Shown here: positions 35,847 through 44,264 of the stretch, piece after piece
Position numbering within the stretch: the stretch's first letter is position 1
Layout: every line of letters begins with the position of its first letter
Origin: Flavicella marina
GTDB lineage: Bacteria; Bacteroidota; Bacteroidia; Flavobacteriales; Flavobacteriaceae
Length of the DNA: 64,000 nucleotides
Assembly (NCBI RefSeq): GCF_009193215.1
Contig: NZ_VYVA01000001.1
Location: 682,001-746,000 of the forward strand
Reading direction: 5' to 3'
The notes under the pieces: generated by a model
What the model was told of the DNA's origin: nothing
Seen by the model: the letters and a program-made list of their open reading frames with translations, nothing else
Database searches by the model: none
Made by a program: the position numbers and the translations under genes

Positions 35847-38387
35847 CTAAATTTTGACAACCTTTTTAACATAAGAGCCTGATTCTCCGTTCAATTTAAT
35901 GAAATAAATTCCATTAGTAAGATTTTCTAAACGTTCATGATCGATTAAAACCTTAGACTCACCGTTGCTATTTTTTCTGAGAATTACATTCCCAATTACA
36001 TCTAACAATTCGATATTACTAATATTTGAATCTGGAACTGAAACATTTAATCTCTTTTCGAAAGGATTAGGATAAACTATGATATCATTCTCATTTACTT
36101 TTTCTACCGATAATGGTGCTTCAGAGGTAAATTCAAACCAATTTAAGTTTACACCTCCATTATTTACATACAAACGAATAATTTGAGATCCTGCATCTAA
36201 ACTAACCTCTTTCGTTACCGTCTGATAGACTTGCCACCCACCTGTTGGAGGCAGTGCAATAACACCTGTCTTATCAACACTATCAGCGTACAGTGTAACT
36301 CCACCTGTTGCACTTTCAGCTGCGTACCTCAAATCAAAAGAATATAGTCCAGCTGTTTCAACATTTACTGAATACTCTAACCATTCTAAATTCTCTACGT
36401 ACGAAATATTATAACCTCCTTCATTACATGTCTGAATATCTACTTCTGATGTAGGTCTATATTGACCATTAATATTTGATACTGTTGTATCGTAAAAGGC
36501 AAAACCTGTGTCTCCACTATCAAAATCCTCACATTCAATTCTAGTTGTGATTACATGAGGAACACTGTCGGGATAAGCCGATTGATTCGAAGGAGCAGCT
36601 CCCTCTTTTTCAACAGACAATATCGCTGATGCTACATGCCCTCCTGTATCTGAAAATTTAATTGTTACAGTGTTGTTTGTAGTAAGTAAATTCATGTCTA
36701 CAGGAATTTCTATCGTCCCAAAAAAGTCATCTCTATTGGCTTGATCATATCCTTTCCAATTGGTAGGCACAATTACTGCAGTTCCGTTTACTTTTACTTC
36801 AGGAACTTTACTTACGTTATGCTTTCTTCCAATAGACATTCTTAAACTAGCGCTTCCAGTACTCACATCAACATTGTTAAATTCAAATGAAATAGGATTA
36901 TTTTGAGAAATAGGTTGTAAATATGAAGAAGCGTAATATTTTTTTCTTATTACTGATGTATCAAATACTATTGACGAAGAAAATGTATATTCTAAGGTTA
37001 CTGTTTCTTCGCTTATCAATGTTACTGAAGATGGTGCCGTTTCTAACAAATTATTTGAAAAAACTGGATTTGCATTATCATAAATTTTAATCGATTTTAC
37101 TCGAACATCTTGGAATCCTGTCAAACCGTCTACAAGACTCAAGTTTACCGTTTGAGAATTATCGTCCAAATTATTTAATGCGACATACAATTTATTTCCT
37201 TCAACAAAAGCTTGTGCTTGAATATCTGGATTATCAGAATTAACAAAAACTCTCTTCCCTTTAAACTCTTTCCACAATTCATAAAAATGAATTTTAGAAG
37301 TATACACCCAACCGGTTGGAGTCGGCTCCCCTAAATTTTCTGGTCGTAACAATACTGCTCCATAAGGTTGGTAGTTATTGGCTTCTGTCAAATGCCACAA
37401 TGCTTTACCTGTGGCAAAAGGAATTGTAATTGACATATTATCTTCCCTTTCTAATAAATTGAAAAGTATGTTGTTGTATGACCTTACTGTTTGTGCACTT
37501 GTAATATCAGAATACGTGTCAGGATAACCACTTGCGATACCACCATACTCTGTAATAGCATGATCTTTTATTACCCCCCATTTGATATAACTATAGGCTT
37601 CAATCATATCTAATATAGCCTCTGAATTACTACCTGAACGCAAATTATTCTGTCCGGTTACATTGACTCCATCGTACAAATGTGTTGAAAAACCATCCAT
37701 ATTATCACCGGCAGTATCCATAAACATTTTCATGTTATCATTCCAATGTCCAAAATCATTTATTTCTAAAGATGGCCAAGCTGAAGAATAACCAACTACT
37801 TTCATATTTTCCAATTCTGGTGCAGCGTGAATTTTAGCTCCAATTTGATTGTAGACCTGTGCCATTTGTAATTTAATTCTAGACTCTTCATTATTATTCC
37901 ATCCTCCAGAATAATAATCAGACGCGTGGACAAAAGGCTCATTCATTGGCTCAAAAAATTCTGGTCTACCAGCATCATTTACATAATCCTTCCAATATTC
38001 TACAGCCCAATCACCTGCGGCTTCAGCATTTAACCCATCGATAAACACACTACCTGGATGTTCTGTGGAAATAAATCGAGATACTGCTCTTACTTCTGTT
38101 CCACCTGCTTTGTCTGCTAAATAATTCCCTGGACTTCCTCCTTTGCTATTACTGTAAGAATAAGGCCCCCAAAAACCTCTTCCTGGGTAAGCATTATAAT
38201 CTGCATAGAATTGAGCGATGTCTGAATCTGAGGAGTTGTCGTGAATTGTAAAATATTTAGTTCTGTCTAATTCTGAAGTTTCATTCAAAAAACGCTGCTT
38301 CGAATAATCGATTGTAACCGTTTGGGCATTTAGAAAAAAAGCTAAAAACAGGGTAAAAAATAATGGGGTAGATTTAAAAAAATTCAT
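35847..38387 (-). CDS. GH86 beta-agarase/porphyranase-type enzyme with CBM6-like domain and T9SS tail
   Basis: An 846-residue secreted paralogue of the neighbouring GH86. Signal peptide 1-22 (FFLNAQ). The barrel carries the acid/base Glu150 (FFEPMNEPF) and nucleophile Glu280 (HAITEYGG), and follows the neighbour almost motif by motif (RGFWGPYSY, GGTEVR, LRSGSNSEAILDMIEAYSYIK). Beta domains and a CBM6-like module come next (about 625-755; LEWLEYSVNVETAGLYSFDLRYAA), then directly the T9SS sorting domain (about 770-846; VYPNPFEKRLNVSV to YVKKVVKI). It would be exported by the type IX system and act on agar- or porphyran-like galactan outside the cell. The missing triple module is the chief difference from its partner. 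Confidence 0.88.
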   Translation of the reverse strand: MNFFKSTPLFFTLFLAFFLNAQTVTIDYSKQRFLNETSELDRTKYFTIHDNSSDSDIAQFYADYNAYPGRGFWGPYSYSNSKGGSPGNYLADKAGGTEVRAVSRFISTEHPGSVFIDGLNAEAAGDWAVEYWKDYVNDAGRPEFFEPMNEPFVHASDYYSGGWNNNEESRIKLQMAQVYNQIGAKIHAAPELENMKVVGYSSAWPSLEINDFGHWNDNMKMFMDTAGDNMDGFSTHLYDGVNVTGQNNLRSGSNSEAILDMIEAYSYIKWGVIKDHAITEYGGIASGYPDTYSDITSAQTVRSYNNILFNLLEREDNMSITIPFATGKALWHLTEANNYQPYGAVLLRPENLGEPTPTGWVYTSKIHFYELWKEFKGKRVFVNSDNPDIQAQAFVEGNKLYVALNNLDDNSQTVNLSLVDGLTGFQDVRVKSIKIYDNANPVFSNNLLETAPSSVTLISEETVTLEYTFSSSIVFDTSVIRKKYYASSYLQPISQNNPISFEFNNVDVSTGSASLRMSIGRKHNVSKVPEVKVNGTAVIVPTNWKGYDQANRDDFFGTIEIPVDMNLLTTNNTVTIKFSDTGGHVASAILSVEKEGAAPSNQSAYPDSVPHVITTRIECEDFDSGDTGFAFYDTTVSNINGQYRPTSEVDIQTCNEGGYNISYVENLEWLEYSVNVETAGLYSFDLRYAAESATGGVTLYADSVDKTGVIALPPTGGWQVYQTVTKEVSLDAGSQIIRLYVNNGGVNLNWFEFTSEAPLSVEKVNENDIIVYPNPFEKRLNVSVPDSNISNIELLDVIGNVILRKNSNGESKVLIDHERLENLTNGIYFIKLNGESGSYVKKVVKI

Positions 38388-38484
38388 TCTATATTGTGGC
38401 TATAATTGATTCGCAAAAATCAACTACTTAACACATTCTTTCGGAGTCATATGGTTTTTGACAAGTAACAAATGAATAAACATG

Positions 38485-38492
38485 TATATTTG
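38485..38492 (+). promoter_or_regulatory. -7 element for the small repeat protein
   Basis: TATATTTG matches TAnnTTTG and lies 40 bases before the ATG at 38533; a TTTG ends 24 bases upstream. Its position inside the longer reading frame from 38482 argues for the downstream start. Confidence 0.5.
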
Positions 38493-38532
38493 TGTTCACT
38501 TAATTTTCAACCTCATTAAAACCACAAAACTC

Positions 38533-38919
38533 ATGAAAAAACAAATTCTCTTTATTGTTCTTGTTACTTTTTCTTTAACCTTGTGCAATGCACAATCGTT
38601 AAATAGTCTATCTAAAAGTGTTACTTCTACTAGTAAAGAAGCACAAATGGAAACGTTGTTCAACCAACCTGAAACCCAAAAACAAATCGCAGCAAATCTT
38701 CATAAAAGTTCGGAACTTTCTAATGAAGCGATTAACTATTTAAAAAACAATCCAGATACCAAAGCAGAAGTTACCAAGGTGATCACTCAGAACCCAACTT
38801 CTAAGCAAAAAATCATGAATTATATCACTCAGAACCCGCAACTGATTTCTAAGGTAATGGACTATTTTAAAACCAAACCTGAGCTTATGGAAAAAGCCCT
38901 CAAACTAGTGGGTATGTAA
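38533..38919 (+). CDS. Small secreted protein with 14-residue helical repeats, unknown function
   Basis: A 128-residue protein starting at the ATG at 38533, followed at once by a good signal peptide (MKKQILFIVLVTFSLTLCNAQ, cleavage after about residue 21). The mature part begins with a Ser/Thr-rich stretch and ends in four consecutive 14-residue units of the pattern Y-[LIF]-x-[NT]-x-P-x6-[VI]-x2, for example YITQNPQLISKVMD and YFKTKPELMEKALK. These should be amphipathic helical hairpins. I do not recognise a family. It is a single-gene unit, convergent with gdhA and sharing its terminator. It lies outside the GH86 pair on the opposite strand, so a link to algal polysaccharide use is only positional. 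Confidence 0.7.
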   Translation: MKKQILFIVLVTFSLTLCNAQSLNSLSKSVTSTSKEAQMETLFNQPETQKQIAANLHKSSELSNEAINYLKNNPDTKAEVTKVITQNPTSKQKIMNYITQNPQLISKVMDYFKTKPELMEKALKLVGM

Positions 38920-38922
38920 AAC

Positions 38923-38953
38923 AAAAGGCTACTTGTTAATAAGTAGCCTTTTT
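38923..38953. terminator. Bidirectional terminator (small protein / gdhA)
   Basis: A perfect 12-bp stem AAAAGGCTACTT / AAGTAGCCTTTT with loop GTTAAT, T-rich on both outgoing sides. It lies 4 bases after the small-protein stop and 21 bases from the gdhA stop. Confidence 0.9.
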
Positions 38954-38973
38954 CGTTTTAGTTCAAATAAACT

Positions 38974-40317
38974 TTATACAACACCCTGAGCTAACATTGC
39001 ATCTGCAACTTTTACAAACCCAGCAATATTAGCTCCTTTCACATAATCTACATAGCCATTTTCATCTTTACCATATTTCACACATGACTGATGAATATCT
39101 TCCATTATTTCTTTTAATTTCTCATCAACTTCTTCACGTGACCATTTGAATCGTAAGGAGTTTTGCGTCATTTCTAAACCGGACGTAGCAACACCTCCCG
39201 CATTTGAAGCCTTTCCTGGAGCAAATAGAATTTTTGCTTTTTGAAATTCATGGATTGCCTCAGGAGTCGATGGCATATTAGCTCCTTCACTTACACAAAT
39301 ACATCCGTTTTTTAGCAATGTTTTTGCGTCATCACCATCAAGTTCATTTTGGGTTGCACAAGGCAAAGCTATATCACAAGGAACAGACCAAGGTCTTTCT
39401 CCTTTCATAAATAGTGCCGTAGGATACTTATCTACATATTCAGAAATACGCCCTCTTTTCACATTTTTTAATTCCATAACAAAAGCCAATTTCTCTTCAT
39501 CAATTCCTTCTGGATCATGAATACTACCCGATGAATCAGAAAGCGTCAAAACTTTAGCTCCTAACTGAAGTGCTTTTTCAGCAGCAAATTGTGCAACATT
39601 TCCTGAACCAGAAACTAAAACACGTTTCCCTTCGAAAGAATCGTTTTGTTCCCTTAACATATCTTGTGCAAAATAAACGTTACCATATCCTGTTGCCTCT
39701 GGACGAATTAACGAACCTCCCCAGCTCAATCCTTTACCTGTCAACACACCTGTAAATTCATTTTTTAATTTTTTATATGCCCCAAACAAAAATCCAATTT
39801 CTCGAGCACCCACTCCAATATCTCCTGCAGGTATATCTGTATTCGGGCCAATATGTCTTGACAATTCACTCATAAAAGCGTGACAAAAACGCATGATTTC
39901 TTTATCTGATTTCCCTTTTGGATCAAAATCGGAACCACCTTTTCCACCTCCCATAGGCAAGGTTGTCAGAGCATTTTTAAATACTTGTTCAAAAGCTAAA
40001 AACTTTAAAATACTCATATTAACCGTCTTATGAAATCGCAACCCTCCTTTGTAGGGTCCGATTGCAGAATTCATTTGAATTCGATATCCTCTATTTACAT
40101 GTATAATACCATTATCATCTACCCAAGACACTCTAAAGGTAATAACGCGTTCTGGCTCTACCATCCTCATCAATATATGTTGCCCTCGATAAATATCTTG
40201 ACTTTTTATATAAGGAATTACAGTCTCAGCGACCTCTTGAACGGCTTGTAGAAATTCTGGTTCATTGCCATCTCTTTCTCTAACCAAATCCATAAACTCG
40301 TCAATTATTTTTTGCAT
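38974..40317 (-). CDS. gdhA: NADP-type glutamate dehydrogenase
   Basis: A 447-residue hexameric-type glutamate dehydrogenase that makes glutamate from 2-oxoglutarate and ammonium. It shows the substrate-binding block GPYKGGLRFHKTVN and catalytic lysine region TLPMGGGKGGSDFDPKGKS. The GARE-type motif DIGVGAREIGFLFGAYK and the Rossmann motif GSGNVAQFAAEKALQLGA are also present. Length and motifs match the bacterial NADP-dependent class (about 445-450). It is cytoplasmic and the main ammonium-assimilating step with GS/GOGAT. The gene stands alone and shares a terminator with the convergent small protein. Confidence 0.95.
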   Translation of the reverse strand: MQKIIDEFMDLVRERDGNEPEFLQAVQEVAETVIPYIKSQDIYRGQHILMRMVEPERVITFRVSWVDDNGIIHVNRGYRIQMNSAIGPYKGGLRFHKTVNMSILKFLAFEQVFKNALTTLPMGGGKGGSDFDPKGKSDKEIMRFCHAFMSELSRHIGPNTDIPAGDIGVGAREIGFLFGAYKKLKNEFTGVLTGKGLSWGGSLIRPEATGYGNVYFAQDMLREQNDSFEGKRVLVSGSGNVAQFAAEKALQLGAKVLTLSDSSGSIHDPEGIDEEKLAFVMELKNVKRGRISEYVDKYPTALFMKGERPWSVPCDIALPCATQNELDGDDAKTLLKNGCICVSEGANMPSTPEAIHEFQKAKILFAPGKASNAGGVATSGLEMTQNSLRFKWSREEVDEKLKEIMEDIHQSCVKYGKDENGYVDYVKGANIAGFVKVADAMLAQGVV

Positions 40318-40479
40318 AGTTTCGATTTTTTTAAATTTTGTAATCCAAAATACTGAAAATTTAACTTAGTTGCTTTCTATATTTTTTATTTATCGAAACT
40401 TTAAGATGAAATTAGATGTAACCATTACTGTTTACACTACTATTCATACAAAAAAGTAGTACAGGTCTTTTTCTTTTTT

Positions 40480-40487
40480 TAAATTTG
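40480..40487 (+). promoter_or_regulatory. -7 element for pheS
   Basis: TAAATTTG (TAnnTTTG), 19 bases before the pheS ATG, followed by GCAG as in many flavobacterial promoters. Confidence 0.5.
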
Positions 40488-40506
40488 CAGCCTAATTTCA
40501 GATACA

Positions 40507-41526
40507 ATGTTAGATAAAGTAAAAGAGCTGATTGGAGATGTAAAAGCATTTAATGCTACTACAAAAGAAGAAGTAGAACAATTTCGAATTCAATACCTTG
40601 GTAGCAAGGGTATTTTAAAAGACTTATTCAACGATTTTAAGAATGTTGAAAATGAGTTAAAAAAAGATATCGGACAAGCTTTGAATCAATTGAGAGGGGC
40701 AGCTACTGATCGTGTGAACGAATTAAAAAATTCTTTTGAAAACAATTCTGAAACTCAAAGTGCATATGGTGATTTAACACGTCCTGCTGAACCTATTAAT
40801 TTAGGAGCGAGACATCCTATTTCGATTGTAAGAAATCAAATTGTCGAGGTATTCGATAGAATAGGGTTCACCGTATCTGAAGGACCAGAAATTGAAGATG
40901 ATTGGCATAACTTTACTGCATTAAATCTACCAGAATACCATCCAGCTCGAGATATGCAGGACACTTTTTTTATTGAAAAGGACCCTGATTTATTATTGAG
41001 AACTCATACTTCGTCAGTTCAAACGAGGTATATGGAAGAAAACAAACCACCAATTAGAACTTTATCTCCAGGTCGTGTGTTTAGAAATGAAGATATCTCT
41101 GCTCGTGCTCACTGTATATTTCACCAAATTGAAGGTTTATATATCGATACAGATGTATCTTTTGCAGATTTGAAGCAAACGCTATTGTATTTTACGAAAG
41201 AAATGTTTGGAAAATCTAAGATTAGATTACGTCCTTCTTATTTCCCTTTTACCGAGCCTAGTGCAGAGGTAGATATCTATTGGGGATTAGAAACTGAAAC
41301 TGATTATAAAATCACGAAAGGGACAGGTTGGTTAGAAATTATGGGATGTGGAATGGTTGACCCAAATGTTCTGAAAAACGCAAATATCGATCCTACAAAA
41401 TATAGCGGTTATGCTTTTGGAATGGGAATTGAAAGAATTGCCATGTTATTGTATCAAATACCAGACATCAGAATGTTTTACGAGAACGATGTTCGTTTCT
41501 TAGAACAGTTTAAATCAGTTTTATAA
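40507..41526 (+). CDS. pheS: Phenylalanyl-tRNA synthetase alpha subunit
   Basis: A 339-residue class II aminoacyl-tRNA synthetase subunit, the catalytic half of the (alpha-beta)2 enzyme that charges tRNA-Phe. An N-terminal coiled coil (about 1-90; FRIQYLGSKGILKDLF) binds tRNA. The core has motif 1 region GARHPISIVRNQIVEVF, motif 2 GRVFRNEDISARAHCIFHQIEGL and motif 3 region GYAFGMGIERIAMLLY. The length is standard. A short conserved-type gene follows 28 bases downstream; the beta-subunit gene pheT is not in this window, which is common in this phylum. Confidence 0.96.
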   Translation: MLDKVKELIGDVKAFNATTKEEVEQFRIQYLGSKGILKDLFNDFKNVENELKKDIGQALNQLRGAATDRVNELKNSFENNSETQSAYGDLTRPAEPINLGARHPISIVRNQIVEVFDRIGFTVSEGPEIEDDWHNFTALNLPEYHPARDMQDTFFIEKDPDLLLRTHTSSVQTRYMEENKPPIRTLSPGRVFRNEDISARAHCIFHQIEGLYIDTDVSFADLKQTLLYFTKEMFGKSKIRLRPSYFPFTEPSAEVDIYWGLETETDYKITKGTGWLEIMGCGMVDPNVLKNANIDPTKYSGYAFGMGIERIAMLLYQIPDIRMFYENDVRFLEQFKSVL

Positions 41527-41554
41527 TACTGTACTTCTCAAAACACACATTCAA

Positions 41555-41956
41555 ATGAAAAAAGACATTCATATACCTGAAGTTACTGATGTATTTATGG
41601 CCATTGTAAAAGAATACAATGAAGATTTTAAATGCGACGACTGGAATGCGTATATCATCAACAACAAAAATGTTGATTTAGAAATGTGTTTGATTGTATC
41701 AAAAGGAGACGAAGAGAAGACACAATTAAAAACCTCTGTTCTTCGTAAAAAAATTGAAAAATTACCTGCCAACTCATTCGCAAAAGTTGAATACATCAAT
41801 CCTGCAGTGTTAAGATTAAATAATTCATTCGAGGTTTCTTTTTTTGAAGGAAATAGAATGTTCGACAAAAAATTCACCTTTAAAAAAGGAACTGTAAAAG
41901 ATGGGGCACTAAGAATGATTCCTTTCTTAAAAAAAGAAGGAGTACTTATCAAATAA
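41555..41956 (+). CDS. Hypothetical protein downstream of pheS
   Basis: A 133-residue cytoplasmic protein with no signal peptide or membrane helix. It has a mixed alpha/beta pattern with short strands such as WNAYIINN, VDLEMCLIVSKG and FAKVEYINPAVLRL. I recall no domain name. It is probably cotranscribed with pheS (28-base gap), and similar flavobacterial proteins have sometimes taken the name of PheS from this neighbour, although none of the synthetase motifs are present. The open frame on the other strand (41569-41952) has no promoter or family likeness and I treat it as a shadow. Function unknown. Confidence 0.75.
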   Translation: MKKDIHIPEVTDVFMAIVKEYNEDFKCDDWNAYIINNKNVDLEMCLIVSKGDEEKTQLKTSVLRKKIEKLPANSFAKVEYINPAVLRLNNSFEVSFFEGNRMFDKKFTFKKGTVKDGALRMIPFLKKEGVLIK

Positions 41957-42062
41957 TTCCTAGCACAATTTTTGTTTCTTTTAGAGATTGTTAGGCAATC
42001 TTATACAGATTACTTATCTTTATTTTTTATTTTTCTTCCTAAAGAGAAAAAAATTTATTTCT

Positions 42063-43133
42063 ATGAAACTTTTTTTTAGCTTAATCTTATTTTGCTTTTC
42101 CCTTCTTTCATCTGCACAAATTTCTACGCTTTATGTAGGTAGTTATACAAAAGGAGATAGTGAAGGAATTTATTCATTTGAATTCAATAGCGAAACTGGG
42201 GCACTAAAAAAACAATCTCTAGTCGCTAAAACCAATAATCCTTCTTATTTAATTACGAGTTCTAATAAAAAAATGGTGTATGCCATTTATGAGACAAATA
42301 ATTATTTGAACACTGAGTCTGGTGCTGTGGCTTCTTTTGATGTTTTAGATGATGGAACTCTTGAAAAAAATGCAGAAATTAGTTCTTTTGGTGGTCATCC
42401 ATGTCACTTAAGTTTGAATGACAAAGGAACTAGATTGGCAGTTTCGAATTATACTGGTGGTACTTTCAGCCTTTACTCTCTAGACAAAAAAGGAAAAATC
42501 GATACTCTTTTACAAGTTGAAGACTTGAATAGAGACTCTATAAAAGCACACACACACTCAGCTCAGTTTCACAAAAATGATTTATTCGTTGCAGATCTGG
42601 GAATTAACACCATAGAACATTTCAGTATTAAAGACTCTATTTACACCAGAGTAAAAAGTATTGAAATGACTGAAAAAAGTGGACCAAGACATTTTGCAAT
42701 TACCAAAAATGCGGATTTTATCTATGTCATTAACGAATACGGAGGAACGATTAGCACCTTAAAAAAAGAGGGGAATTCTTATACAAAAGTAAAAGACATA
42801 TCAACATTAGGGGAGAACTTCAAAGGCAAAAACTCTTGTGCTGACATACATCTTTCATCTGATGAAAAATACCTGTATGGATCTAATAGGGGTGAGAACA
42901 CTATTGTTGTTTTTGAAAGAAACAAAAAAGATGGAAGTCTTAAAAAAACACAAAGTATCAGCTGTCATGGAAATTGGCCTCGAAACTTTACACTTGGTCC
43001 AAAAGGAAACTTCTTGCTAGTAGCAAATCAAAAATCAAGTAATATTGCTATCTTTTTAGTTGACAAAGCAAGTGGAGAGCTTACATACATTTACGATGTA
43101 AAAACACCCAACCCTACTTGTTTAAAGTTCTAA
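42063..43133 (+). CDS. Secreted lactonase-family beta-propeller (6-phosphogluconolactonase-like)
   Basis: A 356-residue protein starting at the ATG at 42063; the TTG-started extension to 41988 only adds residues before the signal peptide (MKLFFSLILFCFSLLSSAQ). The mature part is a seven-bladed propeller of the lactonase family (PF10282), with YVGSYTKGDSEGIYSFEFN at the start. The repeating blocks GGHPCHLSLNDKGTRLAVSNYTGGTFSLYSL and SGPRHFAITKNADFIYVINEYGGTI follow. Cytosolic relatives hydrolyse 6-phosphogluconolactone; an exported copy cannot do that, so the substrate is unknown. It ends two bases from the convergent gpsA stop with no terminator between. Confidence 0.82.
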   Translation: MKLFFSLILFCFSLLSSAQISTLYVGSYTKGDSEGIYSFEFNSETGALKKQSLVAKTNNPSYLITSSNKKMVYAIYETNNYLNTESGAVASFDVLDDGTLEKNAEISSFGGHPCHLSLNDKGTRLAVSNYTGGTFSLYSLDKKGKIDTLLQVEDLNRDSIKAHTHSAQFHKNDLFVADLGINTIEHFSIKDSIYTRVKSIEMTEKSGPRHFAITKNADFIYVINEYGGTISTLKKEGNSYTKVKDISTLGENFKGKNSCADIHLSSDEKYLYGSNRGENTIVVFERNKKDGSLKKTQSISCHGNWPRNFTLGPKGNFLLVANQKSSNIAIFLVDKASGELTYIYDVKTPNPTCLKF

Positions 43134-43135
43134 AC

Positions 43136-44131
43136 TTAATCTAAGAATTCTGTTAACAATTTAAATTGTCTCTTCGGACTTCTTTTTAAGTAAACCACAT
43201 TGTAGACCGCATCAATGATAGGTGTATTTGCTTGGTAAGTTTGATTTAATTCAAAGGCACTTTTAACAGCATAATACCCTTCGGCGACCATACTCATCTC
43301 CATCATTGCAGATTTCACGGTATACCCTTTACCTAACATATTACCAAACATTCTATTTCTACTAAAAGTAGAATAACCAGTTACTAATAAATCTCCTAAA
43401 TAAGCAGAGTTATTAATGTTACGTTTCATTTTATGCACTTTTTTGATATAGCCTTTCATTTCTCTAATGGCATTAGAAATAAGTACCGCCTGAAAATTAT
43501 CACCATAGCCTAAACCATGAGCAATACCAGCAGCAATGGCATAAATATTTTTTAGCATTGCCGCATATTCTGTACCTATAATATCGTCAGAAGTTTTACA
43601 TTTGATATAATCTCCAGATAAAACAGCACTTAGTTGTTCTGCTTTTTCCTCATCTTGACATGCAATTGTCAAATAAGACAAGCGTTCCATCGCTACCTCT
43701 TCAGCATGACATGGTCCTGTAATTACTCCAATATTTTCAAATGGAATTCCATGATGATTGTGCAAATGTTCTCCAACGATCAATCCAGTTTCAGGTACGA
43801 TTCCTTTTATCGCAGAAAAAATAGTTTTTTCAGTTAAATCTTCTGTAACCTTAGATAGTTCTGACATTAAAAAAGCAGAAGGAATTGCCAAAATTAATAT
43901 ATCAGCATAGACTGCCATTTCATTTGCATCACTAGACAAATACAATTGATCTGTATTAAATTCAGCTGATGACAAATAATTCGGGTTGTGTTTATTCTCT
44001 TTGATATAATCTATTGAGCTATCAGAGCGCATATACCACCCCACAGTTTCTAGGTTTTCGCAAAGCATCTTAACAATTGCAGTTGCCCAACTTCCACCAC
44101 CAAACACGGCTACTTTTAAAGATTTACTCAT
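43136..44131 (-). CDS. gpsA: NAD(P)-dependent glycerol-3-phosphate dehydrogenase
   Basis: A 331-residue cytoplasmic enzyme that reduces dihydroxyacetone phosphate to sn-glycerol 3-phosphate, the backbone of phospholipids. The N-terminal Rossmann fold has VFGGGSWATAIVKML (residues 9-23) and the family motifs AIKGIVPETG, GPCHAEEVA and KNIYAIAAGIAHGLGYGDN, the latter with the catalytic lysine. Length matches the family (330-340). A -7 element at 44158-44165 supports the start. The gene is divergent from the flippase gene. Confidence 0.94.
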   Translation of the reverse strand: MSKSLKVAVFGGGSWATAIVKMLCENLETVGWYMRSDSSIDYIKENKHNPNYLSSAEFNTDQLYLSSDANEMAVYADILILAIPSAFLMSELSKVTEDLTEKTIFSAIKGIVPETGLIVGEHLHNHHGIPFENIGVITGPCHAEEVAMERLSYLTIACQDEEKAEQLSAVLSGDYIKCKTSDDIIGTEYAAMLKNIYAIAAGIAHGLGYGDNFQAVLISNAIREMKGYIKKVHKMKRNINNSAYLGDLLVTGYSTFSRNRMFGNMLGKGYTVKSAMMEMSMVAEGYYAVKSAFELNQTYQANTPIIDAVYNVVYLKRSPKRQFKLLTEFLD

Positions 44132-44157
44132 AGATAAAATTAACGGATTGTAAAAAT

Positions 44158-44165
44158 CAAAAATA
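44158..44165 (-). promoter_or_regulatory. -7 element for gpsA
   Basis: TATTTTTG on the minus strand (TAnnTTTG), with a TTG 18 bases upstream; it lies 26 bases before the gpsA ATG. Confidence 0.5.
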
Positions 44166-44235
44166 AGAATTTTAACGTAACATCAAGCATCTTGAAAGAG
44201 TTTCCTCTTCCCTATTTCTTAGCACTAAGAATTAG

Positions 44236-44243
44236 TATATTTG
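44236..44243 (+). promoter_or_regulatory. -7 element for flippase gene
   Basis: TATATTTG (TAnnTTTG) ends 21 bases before the TTG taken as the flippase start, which supports that non-ATG start. Confidence 0.5.
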
Positions 44244-44264
44244 ACAAAATTCTAACCCATTCCA

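Noticed and set aside
41569-41952. Minus-strand frame of 127 residues opposite the gene after pheS
   Set aside because: Near-complete antisense overlap, no promoter and no recognisable domain; treated as a shadow.
41555-41956. Second phenylalanyl-tRNA synthetase subunit
   Set aside because: It follows pheS but has none of the class II synthetase motifs and is only 133 residues.
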